From NCBI RefSeq assembly GCF_000264455.2, contig NC_017957.2, positions 1 to 64,000 of the forward strand: a DNA stretch of 64,000 nt, read 5' to 3'. Position 1 is the first letter of the stretch; the number at the start of each line of letters is the position of its first letter. The position numbers and the translations under genes were made by a program. Source of the stretch: Tistrella mobilis KA081020-065. Lineage in GTDB: Bacteria > Pseudomonadota > Alphaproteobacteria > Tistrellales > Tistrellaceae. The notes under the pieces were generated by a model, which was given only the letters and a program-made list of their open reading frames with translations, ran no database searches and was not told the DNA's origin. Below are positions 8,402 through 16,006 of the stretch, in pieces.

Positions 8402-8486
8402 TCTTTGCCCGACTATACGCCCCCGTCCCGATGCTATAGACTGATGCATCGCCCTCCGATGCATCACTTATGGTGATTCATTCCCC

Positions 8487-9398
8487 ATGGACCTGCGCCA
8501 GCTGAAGATCTTCTGTGCCGTCGTCGATCACGGCAGTTTCACCGCGGCGGCAGAGGCCGTGCACACCGTGCAGTCCAACGTGACCATGCGGGTGAAGGAG
8601 CTGGAGGCCGAGTTGGGGCAGCCTTTGTTCATCCGCCGCAGGAGCGGGGTGATGCCGACGGCGGCGGGGGAGATTTTTCTCGGCTATGCGCGGCGCATCC
8701 TGCAGTTGACCGAAGAGAGCCGGGCCGCCCTGCAGGATGACGGCAGACCGATCGGCCCCTTGCGGCTGGGGGCGATGGAGACCACCGCCGCGATCCGCCT
8801 GCCCCGGCTGCTCGGCTCATATCGCGCGCGCCATCCCGAGGTGCGGATGTCGCTCACCACCGGCACCACGGCCGAGCTGATCCGGGCGGTGGAAAGCTGC
8901 CAGCTGGACGGCGCCTTCATCGGCGGCCGGCATCAGCACCCGGCCCTGGTTCAGGAGGCGCTGTTCGACGAAGAGCTGGCGCTGATCAGCACCAGCGATA
9001 TCACATCGCGCGACGCCCTGCTCGACACCCTCCCCGATCAGACGGTGTTCGTCTTCCGGGCCGGCTGCTTCTACCGCTCGACGCTGGAAAGCTGGTTCCA
9101 TCAGGCCGGGCTGGTGCCGGGGCAGATTATGGAAATGGGCACGCTGGACGGCATTCTGTCCTGCGTCGCCGCGGGCATGGGCATCACCCTGCTGCCGGCA
9201 TCGGTTGCCCGCCAATCCAGTCTGGCCGATGCGCTGCACTGCCATGCCCTGCCGGCAGGCGTGGCCACCGTCACCACCGTTTTCATCCGTCGGCGCGACA
9301 CCCTGCCGGGCGCGGCGCTGACGGCGTTCATGGCACTCGCCCGGGCGACGTTCCAGCCATCGCCGCTTCGGCCGCCGCAGCCGGCAGACCCTGAATGA
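8487..9398 (+). CDS. LysR-family transcriptional regulator
   Basis: A 303-residue LysR-type regulator. The N-terminal winged helix-turn-helix (MDLRQLKIFCAVVDHGSFTA, then VQSNVTMRVKELEAELGQPL) is followed by a periplasmic-binding-protein-like effector domain (IGPLRLGAMETTAAIRLPRL through GMGITLLPASVA). Length is normal. It lies directly after precursor gene 2, and a broken copy follows precursor gene 1, so it is the best local candidate regulator of the precursors. Its 3' end overlaps the convergent oxidoreductase gene by about 70 bp. Confidence 0.9.
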   Translation: MDLRQLKIFCAVVDHGSFTAAAEAVHTVQSNVTMRVKELEAELGQPLFIRRRSGVMPTAAGEIFLGYARRILQLTEESRAALQDDGRPIGPLRLGAMETTAAIRLPRLLGSYRARHPEVRMSLTTGTTAELIRAVESCQLDGAFIGGRHQHPALVQEALFDEELALISTSDITSRDALLDTLPDQTVFVFRAGCFYRSTLESWFHQAGLVPGQIMEMGTLDGILSCVAAGMGITLLPASVARQSSLADALHCHALPAGVATVTTVFIRRRDTLPGAALTAFMALARATFQPSPLRPPQPADPE

Positions 9399-10299
9399 GT
9401 TCCGCCATGCGGTCTGCGGCGGGAACGATATCGTGGATACGGCCCACCCCCTGCCCGGCATAGAGCGACAGCTTGCGCGCCAGGGCCGGCCGGTCGATCG
9501 CACGTGCGCCACCACCCACAAGGCGCAGCAGGTTCCAGCGGTCGCGATTGGGGATCACGCGATGCGGCGTGCCGTAGCGCCATCCGAAGGAATAGCCGGT
9601 GCGATATTCGGTATCGTCGGTGGTGGCCTCGACGATCTTGCGCTTATAGAGCGGGTGCGCCTCGGATTCCGCGCTCGCCACGAAGGCCGTGCCGACCAGC
9701 ACCCCCGCGGCACCCAGCCCCATGGCGGCCCTCACATCCTCGCGCGTGGTGATCCCGCCCGCCGCCAGCACCGGCCGCCCCTCGGCAGCGGCGATGATCG
9801 CCGGCAGCAGCGCCATCAACCCGATGGTGCCGCGATTGAGATGCCCGCCCGCCTCCGCCCCCTGGGCGGCGATGATGTCGGCGCCCGCCGCGATCGCCCG
9901 GCGGGCCAGCGCCACCGTGCCCACCTGCACCATGACCACCAGCCCCGCCGCCTTGGCCCGCGGAATCATCTCGGCGCCGTAATCCTCGGCATAGAACAGC
10001 GACAGCAGCCGCGGCCGTTCCTGAAGCACCACCTGAAACTGCGCCTCGAAGACCTCGGGCCCGCCGAATTGCGGCACCAGATTGACGCCGAAGGGCCGGT
10101 CGGTCAGCGACCGGGTCTCGCGGATCCATCCTCTGAGCGTCCGCGGCGGCAGACGCAGCCCGCCGAGCACGCCCATGCCCCCGGCATTCGCCACCGCGGC
10201 CACCAGCCGCGGCCCCGAAATCGCCGCCATGCCCGCCAGAAACACCGGATGGCGCACACCGCAGAGCCCTGCGACGGCCTGGTTCTTCGCCTCGACCAT
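9328..10299 (-). CDS. NAD(P)H-dependent flavin oxidoreductase, nitronate monooxygenase family
   Basis: A 323-residue TIM-barrel FMN protein. It shows the family segments HPVFLAGMAAISGPRLVAAV, GGMGVLGGLRL, IIAAQGAEAGGHLNRG (the AQGxEAGGH phosphate/flavin loop) and VLAAGGITTREDVRAA with GVLVGTAF. By family it uses FMN to oxidise alkyl nitronates or to reduce other electrophiles; the substrate cannot be read from sequence. The gene ends inside the convergent lysR gene and starts 3 bp after the stop of the cytochrome b561 gene, so the two minus-strand genes form an operon. Confidence 0.85.
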   Translation of the reverse strand: MVEAKNQAVAGLCGVRHPVFLAGMAAISGPRLVAAVANAGGMGVLGGLRLPPRTLRGWIRETRSLTDRPFGVNLVPQFGGPEVFEAQFQVVLQERPRLLSLFYAEDYGAEMIPRAKAAGLVVMVQVGTVALARRAIAAGADIIAAQGAEAGGHLNRGTIGLMALLPAIIAAAEGRPVLAAGGITTREDVRAAMGLGAAGVLVGTAFVASAESEAHPLYKRKIVEATTDDTEYRTGYSFGWRYGTPHRVIPNRDRWNLLRLVGGGARAIDRPALARKLSLYAGQGVGRIHDIVPAADRMAELIQGLPAAAAEAAMAGTSPGRVP

Positions 10300-10302
10300 C
10301 TC

Positions 10303-10869
10303 TCACAGCTCCACATGCTTGCCGAGCATCCGCTGCACGGCCGGGGTCTTGAGCACGACGTGGCTTTTCCAGGCGCCGAACAGATGCAGCGCCAGCCCGG
10401 CCAGAAATGCCGTGCCGCCGATCGCGAACAGCGTGTCGACCAGGGCTTTCAGCCCGGGGGCGGGATCGATCAGCCGCGGCAGGGCGTGGCCGCCCGGCAG
10501 AACGACCGCCGCGCCGCCCGCCGCCCTCGACAGCCACACCGCCGCCGGCAGCAGAACCATGGCCAGGGCCAGCGCCGCCGCGACCGAGCGGCTGACGATC
10601 ACCTCCACCGGATTGGGCGTGCCCACCGGCAGCGGATGAACCGAGGTGATCCGTGCATAAAACCGGTAGATCGAGACCAGAAACAGCACCAGGCCCAGCA
10701 GGTTCTGCACCTCCGCCAGCCCAGTGTCCGCCGCCATGTCCGCCGCCCTCTCCGGCCCCGCGGCCATCGCGATCTCCAGCCCCAGGATCGCCACCAGCAA
10801 CGCCGCCACCATCCAGTGCAGCACGATGGTGACCGGCGAAAAGCCGAGTCCGTTATCCCGCCATTGCAT
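10303..10869 (-). CDS. Cytochrome b561 family membrane protein
   Basis: A 188-residue integral membrane protein with four hydrophobic segments. Probable haem-ligand histidines are seen in TIVLHWMVAAL (first helix), in the GGHALP loop and in ALHLFGAWKSHVV (last helix), the prokaryotic cytochrome b561 pattern. It would sit in the inner membrane and move electrons from quinol or to a periplasmic acceptor. It is the first gene of a two-gene minus-strand unit with the flavin oxidoreductase, which suggests a shared redox role. Confidence 0.85.
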   Translation of the reverse strand: MQWRDNGLGFSPVTIVLHWMVAALLVAILGLEIAMAAGPERAADMAADTGLAEVQNLLGLVLFLVSIYRFYARITSVHPLPVGTPNPVEVIVSRSVAAALALAMVLLPAAVWLSRAAGGAAVVLPGGHALPRLIDPAPGLKALVDTLFAIGGTAFLAGLALHLFGAWKSHVVLKTPAVQRMLGKHVEL

Positions 10870-10976
10870 GATGTCCTCCCGCCGTCACGGCCCTGTTGCC
10901 CTGTGCCCGATCGGCCCCCGTGCCCCACCCTAGCGGCGGCAATACATCATGCATAATGCTGAATATTGATCTTTTC

Positions 10977-10993
10977 CATCATTTAAAATGATG
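10977..10993. promoter_or_regulatory. 17-bp palindrome CATCATTTAAAATGATG
   Basis: Eight-base arms CATCATTT and AAATGATG surround one central A. The palindrome lies in the AT-rich divergent region between cytochrome b561 (minus) and the TPR-2OG oxygenase gene (plus). This is a plausible operator; no binding protein can be assigned. Confidence 0.35.
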
Positions 10994-11115
10994 TCTAAGT
11001 GCGTCATCACGTCTGTTGAAGGCGGTGTCGCCGGGCATATGATGGGTTGGTGAACGCATTTGCGCGACGGGGGCCCGGCCGGCATCCCCCTTCGCGCGGC
11101 AGGGAGATGACGCTG

Positions 11116-12300
11116 ATGGACACCGTCGCGGCCACAGCCATTGCGCGACGCCTCTGCTGGACCACGCGCCCGACGGCAGCGGCACTCTCGCCCAAGGCCA
11201 AAGCTGCGGCCTGCCGCGCCGCTTTCGCGCGGGGCCGGGCCACACCGGCCACTGGCCTGTTCCTGCTGGACGCCCTGTTCAAGGCCGGCGCGTTCGACGA
11301 GGCTCTCGCCTTTGCCGGCGACAATCCACGTCCGGAGGGGACGGATCCGGCCTGGGATATCAGCCTCATCCATATCCTGCTGGCGACGGGGCAAAAGGCG
11401 CGCGCGCTGGCACAGGCAGAAGCCGCGCTCAGGGTCGTGCCCGATCACATCGGGCTGCTGCGCGAACGCGCCGAGATGCTGATCCGGCTGAACCGGGGTG
11501 CCGAGGCCGTGGCGGATGTCGTGCAGCTGCTGGAACGGGGCGATCAGGCGCTGAGCCCGCTGATGACCAGGCTTCTGATGGAACACAAGGATCCGGCCTG
11601 GTTGCTGGCGATGCTGGACCGCCGGCCCGCGCTTTTCCTGCCCGGCGAGGCACCGCTCACCCGGGTGCAGTGCCTGCTGGCCCTGGGGCGGACGGCAGAG
11701 GCCCTGGACTGGATGGATGTCGACAGGCTGCTGTTGCAGGCGCCGCTGCCCCTGCCCGTTATCGGCGATGCCGATCTGTTTCGCCGGGCGGTCGTCGACG
11801 AGATCACCGGGGCTGCCGCCACGGGCCCCAAACCCTCCGATGTCTCGACTTTGGGCGGGGTGCAGACCAGCGTGCCGCTGGACGGCATGACCCATATGCC
11901 GGTTCTGCTGGCGGCGATCAGGGCCCGGATCGACCGCTATGCGGACGACCTGCCGGCCGATCACCCGTTCACGGCCATGATGCCGCGGGCGGCAACACTT
12001 CAGGCCTGGTCGGTCTGCCTTGGCCCGGGCGGGCGGCAGGCACCGCACACCCACCCGTCAGGCTGGCTCAGCGGCGTCTTCTATCTTGCCGCACCCGAGG
12101 TGGATGAAACTGCCGGAGCACTGGTCATTCCCACAACGGCCGATCTGCCCCGGACCCTGGTGCCGGAAGCCGGAAAGCTGGTGCTGTTCCCGTCCTATTT
12201 CATGCACACCACCCTGCCCCACCGCAGCGGACAGCCGCGGATCTGTGTCGCCTTCGACGTGGTGCCCGACCATGCCACCGCCGGCGCCGGGGTGCCGTGA
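11116..12300 (+). CDS. TPR-like protein with C-terminal 2OG-Fe(II) oxygenase domain
   Basis: A 394-residue protein. The N-terminal half is helical and TPR-like (ALFKAGAFDEALAFA, ALAQAEAALRVVPDHIGLL, LLALGRTAEALDWM). The C-terminal part is a 2-oxoglutarate/Fe(II) oxygenase jelly roll: iron ligands H311 and H313 in HTHPSGWLSGVFYL, distal H364 in FPSYFMHTTLP, and the 2OG-binding Arg in PRICVAFDVV. The HxH rather than HxD facial triad is typical of this subgroup. I chose ATG 11116, which has AGGGAG 9 bp upstream; ATG 11107 abuts that site. Its closest relative in the window is the 2OG gene of the RiPP operon (44143-45084), sharing the H-x-H-x-x-[SG]-W-x-x-G-V-[FY]-Y and RICVAF segments, hence possibly a peptide hydroxylase. 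Confidence 0.72.
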   Translation: MDTVAATAIARRLCWTTRPTAAALSPKAKAAACRAAFARGRATPATGLFLLDALFKAGAFDEALAFAGDNPRPEGTDPAWDISLIHILLATGQKARALAQAEAALRVVPDHIGLLRERAEMLIRLNRGAEAVADVVQLLERGDQALSPLMTRLLMEHKDPAWLLAMLDRRPALFLPGEAPLTRVQCLLALGRTAEALDWMDVDRLLLQAPLPLPVIGDADLFRRAVVDEITGAAATGPKPSDVSTLGGVQTSVPLDGMTHMPVLLAAIRARIDRYADDLPADHPFTAMMPRAATLQAWSVCLGPGGRQAPHTHPSGWLSGVFYLAAPEVDETAGALVIPTTADLPRTLVPEAGKLVLFPSYFMHTTLPHRSGQPRICVAFDVVPDHATAGAGVP

Positions 12301-12310
12301 TCCGGCCAGG

Positions 12311-13363
12311 TCACCCCGCGCGCATCACCATCCCATACAGATCCCGCGGATCGTCCGGATCGGCCAGCAGGTCCAGATCCTGGGCGAAGGGCGTCTCCGC
12401 CACCCGGTCGCGGATATAGCGCAGCGCCGAAAAGTCTTCGATCGCGAAGCCGACGCTGTCGAAGAGGGTGACGGCATCGGCGGCACGGCGGCCCGGGGCG
12501 TCGCCGGTCAGGACCTGCCAGAATTCGGTGACCGGATGGTCGGGGGCCAGCTGCTGGATTTCGCCCTCGATGCGGGTCTGGGGGGCGTATTCGACGAAGA
12601 TGTCGGCGCGGGTCAGGATGCCGGCCGCAAGCTCGGTCTTGCCCGGGCAGTCGCCGCCGACCGCATTCAGATGCACGCCCGCACCCACCATGTTGTCGGA
12701 CAGAATGGTGGCGCGGCGCTTGTCGGCGGTGACGGTGGTGATGATCTCCGCCCCCTCCACCGCGGCCTCGGCCGAGCGGCAGGTGGTGATGGTGAAGCCG
12801 GCCCCGTCCAGATTGCGGCGGAATTTGGCGGTCGCCGCCGGGTCGGTGTCCCAGAGCCGCAGCCGGTCGATGCCGAGCAGGGCGCGGAAGGCCAGCGCCT
12901 GGAATTCCGACTGCGCGCCATTGCCGATGATCGCCATGGTCGCGGCACCTTCAGGCGCCAGATGCCGGGCGGCCAGCGCCGACATGGCGGCGGTGCGCAG
13001 CGCCGTCAGAATGGTCATTTCGGTCAGCAGCACGGGATAGCCGGTCGCCACATCCGCCAGCATGCCGAAGGCGGTGACGGTCTGGCGGCCGCTGGCGGTG
13101 TTCTTCGGGTGGCCGTTGACGTATTTGAAGCCATAGGCGCGCCGGTCGGCCGCGGGCATCAGCTCGATCACCCCATCGGGGCTGTGGGCGGCGATGCGCG
13201 GGGTCTTGTCGAATTCCGGCCAGCGGCGGAAGTCGTCGGCGATATAGCCGGCCAGATCGGCCAGCACCCGTTCCACCCCCAGATGCAGCACCAGCTTCAT
13301 CATGTGGTCGACCGAGACGAAGGGCACCAGATTGAGCGTGGCGGGGGTGTGCAAAGCGGTCAT
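12311..13363 (-). CDS. ocd: Ornithine cyclodeaminase
   Basis: A 350-residue ornithine cyclodeaminase/mu-crystallin family enzyme with the Rossmann NAD site AIIGNGAQSEFQALA, a substrate-side segment GFKYVNGHPKN near the N-terminus, and HLNAVGGDCPGKTEL carrying the catalytic Asp. It converts L-ornithine to L-proline and ammonia using bound NAD. Its start overlaps the stop of the upstream arginase gene by 4 bp (ATGA at 13360-13363). The pair therefore runs arginine to ornithine to proline. Confidence is high because length, motifs and context agree. Confidence 0.93.
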   Translation of the reverse strand: MTALHTPATLNLVPFVSVDHMMKLVLHLGVERVLADLAGYIADDFRRWPEFDKTPRIAAHSPDGVIELMPAADRRAYGFKYVNGHPKNTASGRQTVTAFGMLADVATGYPVLLTEMTILTALRTAAMSALAARHLAPEGAATMAIIGNGAQSEFQALAFRALLGIDRLRLWDTDPAATAKFRRNLDGAGFTITTCRSAEAAVEGAEIITTVTADKRRATILSDNMVGAGVHLNAVGGDCPGKTELAAGILTRADIFVEYAPQTRIEGEIQQLAPDHPVTEFWQVLTGDAPGRRAADAVTLFDSVGFAIEDFSALRYIRDRVAETPFAQDLDLLADPDDPRDLYGMVMRAG

Positions 13364-14343
13364 GACCGGTCACTCCGTGTCGGATAGTCCATGACCCGGC
13401 GGCCCAGCAGGCTGGCCAGCAGGTCGACCATCAGCAGCGCGGTGCGGCCGCGCTCGTCCAGGAAGGGGTTCAGTTCCACCAGATCGACGCTGTCGACCAG
13501 CCCCGCCTCGTGCAGCATCTCCATCACCAGATGCGCCTCGCGGAAACTGGCGCCGCCGGGCACGGTGGTGCCCACACCGGGCGCGATGGCAGGGTCCAGG
13601 AAGTCCACATCCAGGCTGAGATGCAGCCGCCCGCCGGCCGCCTGAACCCGGTCCAGAAACGGGCGGAGCAGGGCGACCATGCCGTGTTCGTCGATGCGGC
13701 GCATGTCGTGCACGGTGATGCCCGAAGCCGCCAGCGGCCCGCGTTCGGCCGCATCCACGCTGCGGATGCCGATCATGCAGATATGGGCGGGGTCGACCAG
13801 CGCCGCGGGTTCCGGGAAATGCCCGGCAAAGCCCGACCGGCCGGTGGCATAGGCCATCGGCACGCCGTGCAGATTGCCGCTGACGGTGGTCTCCAGCGTG
13901 TGGAAATCGGGATGGGCATCCAGCCAGAGCACGAAAAACGGCCGCCCTTCGGCCGCGGCCCGGCGGGCCAGCCCGGTCAGCGTGCCCGCCGCCAGCGCAT
14001 GGTCGCCGCCCAGAAACACCGGCAGATCGTCGGGCCCGGCGCTGGCGGCAAAGGCCGCATCGGCGATCGCCGCAGTCCAGCCGGCGATGCGGGCCAGGTG
14101 TTTCAGCGCCGGATTGTCATGGGGTCCGGACAGACGATCCGTGCGGGCTGTCGGGTCGGCGCGGGGCGCCAGATCGCCCTCGTCGGTGACGCGATGGCCC
14201 AGCGCCGCCAGCGCCTCGACGATGCCGGCGGTGCGAAAGGCGGCCGGCCCCATGGCGCAGCCACGCCGCCCGGCCCCCTCTTCCAGCGGCACGCCGATCA
14301 GCCGGCAATGGCGCGGCCGCTCCCCCTGGTCGTTCTCCGTCAT
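13360..14343 (-). CDS. rocF: Arginase
   Basis: A 327-residue ureohydrolase. The binuclear Mn site is visible: GGDHALAAGT, LDAHPDFHT, LSLDVDFLDP and VELNPFLDE. The early SGNLHGVPM loop is also conserved. It hydrolyses L-arginine to ornithine and urea, and the next gene turns ornithine into proline. I chose ATG 14343 (MTENDQ) over an upstream in-frame start at 14373. An Lrp-type regulator (15452) lies upstream beyond a PDZ gene and may control this unit, as Lrp-family proteins often do for arginase operons. Confidence 0.92.
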   Translation of the reverse strand: MTENDQGERPRHCRLIGVPLEEGAGRRGCAMGPAAFRTAGIVEALAALGHRVTDEGDLAPRADPTARTDRLSGPHDNPALKHLARIAGWTAAIADAAFAASAGPDDLPVFLGGDHALAAGTLTGLARRAAAEGRPFFVLWLDAHPDFHTLETTVSGNLHGVPMAYATGRSGFAGHFPEPAALVDPAHICMIGIRSVDAAERGPLAASGITVHDMRRIDEHGMVALLRPFLDRVQAAGGRLHLSLDVDFLDPAIAPGVGTTVPGGASFREAHLVMEMLHEAGLVDSVDLVELNPFLDERGRTALLMVDLLASLLGRRVMDYPTRSDRS

Positions 14344-14490
14344 CGGGCAGTTCCCTTCCTGTCCGGTGATCACCCGACAGGAATCGAAACATGGCCGCGC
14401 GGCGGAGTGGAGACGGCAGATCGGCGAAAAGCGCTGCCGGATTTACCGGATCGGCAGCCCCTTCCGCCGAAATGGCAGACCTCTTGTAAA

Positions 14491-15282
14491 TTACGCCGCG
14501 CCGAAGGCCCAGGACATGTAGCCAACCACCCGCCGCCGGTCGGGTTCGGGGAAGGCGGCCAGCGCCGACATCACCGCCGCACCGACCACGCCGCCCAGGA
14601 TGCACAGCCCGGCGCGGCTTTCGCAGAAGCCGCGGGATGCCGCCGCCTCGGTCTGCGGCGGCTCGATCGCCCGCACGCGGATCACCGGCTGGCTGCGATG
14701 GGTCACGGCCGGCGTGGTGGTGTGGGCAGTGGCGGCGGGGGCGACAGGTGCCGGTGTCGGGGCCGGCGTCACCACGGCCGCCAGCGCCGTGCCGGCCGCC
14801 CGGCCATTGGCCAGAGCATCGATCGAGGCGGTGCGCACCGGCACCGATTTGGGGCTCAGCGCATCGTCGCGGTCGAGGAAATAGACCGTGACGTTCTCCC
14901 CCGGCCGATGCGCCGCAATTGCGGTGAACACATCGTGGGTGCGCTGCAATTCGGTATCGTCGATCCGGAAGAGGTAATCTCCCGGCGCCACCGTGCCCGC
15001 CAGCGGCGAGCCGGCATCGACCTCGGCGACGCGAACGAAGATCCGGCCGTCCTTGCGATAGGGCACCGCTTCCAGCGTGATGCCCAGCCGGGCGCCCTGA
15101 TCCGCCGCCAGCCGGCCGGCGGACCAGTCATGCGCGAAGGGTGCCCTCCCCTCGCCAAAACCGCCCGCGCCGAAACCGCCTCTACCGGAACCGCCGATAT
15201 CTTGGGAAGCTTCCGCGGCGAGCGCGGGTCCGGACATCCACGACAGGCTAAAGATCAACGACGCGACAAGCGCCTTCTTCAT
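14491..15282 (-). CDS. Secreted or periplasmic PDZ-domain protein with C-terminal membrane segment
   Basis: A 263-residue protein. It has a clean signal peptide (MKKALVASLIFSL..., cleavage after ALA near residue 22), a Gly-rich linker, a PDZ-like domain (about residues 60-135; LAGTVAPGDYLFRIDDTEL), an Ala/Pro/Thr-rich linker and a late hydrophobic helix (LGGVVGAAVMSALAAF). There is no protease domain. It probably acts as an envelope adaptor. The start is preceded by a GGAGGAC site. The role is unknown. Confidence 0.65.
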   Translation of the reverse strand: MKKALVASLIFSLSWMSGPALAAEASQDIGGSGRGGFGAGGFGEGRAPFAHDWSAGRLAADQGARLGITLEAVPYRKDGRIFVRVAEVDAGSPLAGTVAPGDYLFRIDDTELQRTHDVFTAIAAHRPGENVTVYFLDRDDALSPKSVPVRTASIDALANGRAAGTALAAVVTPAPTPAPVAPAATAHTTTPAVTHRSQPVIRVRAIEPPQTEAAASRGFCESRAGLCILGGVVGAAVMSALAAFPEPDRRRVVGYMSWAFGAA

Positions 15283-15451
15283 CTGTCCTCCCCGGCCGAT
15301 GTTTCGGCCTGTCTCTTATATTTATGAGAAGGATGGTAAAGGAGGGTAGTCCCAAGTCAACGCACAAAAACACCGACTCGGAAATGCTGCAGAGCAATAT
15401 TTGTCTCGGATTGGTTGAAAATCCGATCCGGATCGACCCCAGGAGCCCCCG

Positions 15452-15904
15452 ATGTCCCCGCCAGAGCTCGACCCGCTGGACCAGCGCCTGATCACCCTGC
15501 TGCGCCATGACGGCCGGCGCAGCATTTCCGACCTCGCCATCGATCTGGAGGTCTCGCGCGCCACGGTGCGGACGCGGATGGCGCGGCTGGAAAAGGCCGG
15601 GGTGATCCTGGGCTATACCGTCATCCTGCGCGCCGATGCGGTGGAAGATCCCGTCCGCGGCATTATGCTGATCGAGGTGGAGGGCCACGCCGCCGACCGG
15701 GTGATCAAGGCGTTGAGCGGCATGCCCGCCGTCCAGGAAATCCACACCACCAACGGCCGCTGGGACCTGATCACCACCCTCTCGGCCACCAGCCTGCCCG
15801 ATCTGGACCAGGTGCTGCGCCGCATCCGCCTGATCCCCGGCATCACCGCCAGCGAAACCAACCTGCTGCTGGCGACGCCGCGGACGACGCGGGCCAGATT
15901 GTGA
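15452..15904 (+). CDS. Lrp/AsnC-family transcriptional regulator
   Basis: A 150-residue regulator. The N-terminal helix-turn-helix (LDPLDQRLITLLRHDGRRS, then DLEVSRATVRTRMARLEKAG) is followed by a RAM/ligand-binding domain (VRGIMLIEVEGHAADRVIKA, with NGRWDLITTL). AGGAG lies 8 bp upstream of ATG 15452. It is transcribed away from the PDZ, arginase and ocd genes, so it may sense an amino acid and control arginine catabolism. Confidence 0.88.
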   Translation: MSPPELDPLDQRLITLLRHDGRRSISDLAIDLEVSRATVRTRMARLEKAGVILGYTVILRADAVEDPVRGIMLIEVEGHAADRVIKALSGMPAVQEIHTTNGRWDLITTLSATSLPDLDQVLRRIRLIPGITASETNLLLATPRTTRARL

Positions 15905-15982
15905 GACGCTGTGGACAGCCCCGCTCTGGACAGACCGGGGTACGCTCTGTCATGGTGGACTCACTGGCATTGTAAAGGGCAT

Positions 15983-16000
15983 TGCCTCTTATAAGGGACA
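15983..16000. promoter_or_regulatory. Candidate operator shared with the ABC transporter promoter
   Basis: TGCCTCTTATAAGGGACA is an imperfect palindrome centred on CTTATAAG. It matches 14 of 18 bases of TGTCTTTTATAATGGACT at 31323-31340, upstream of the solute-binding protein gene. The nearby IclR regulator (18495) is a natural candidate binder. Part of the motif doubles as the ribosome-binding site of the deacylase gene, which weakens the case. Confidence 0.35.
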
Positions 16001-16006
16001 CGAGAT

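Noticed and set aside
9433-10956. A 507-codon plus-strand ORF over the flavin oxidoreductase and cytochrome b561
   Set aside because: Antisense of two well-supported genes; composition is His/Gln/Arg-rich with no domain.
12020-13387. A 455-codon plus-strand ORF over ornithine cyclodeaminase
   Set aside because: Shadow of ocd, which has intact NAD and catalytic motifs and an ATGA overlap with arginase.
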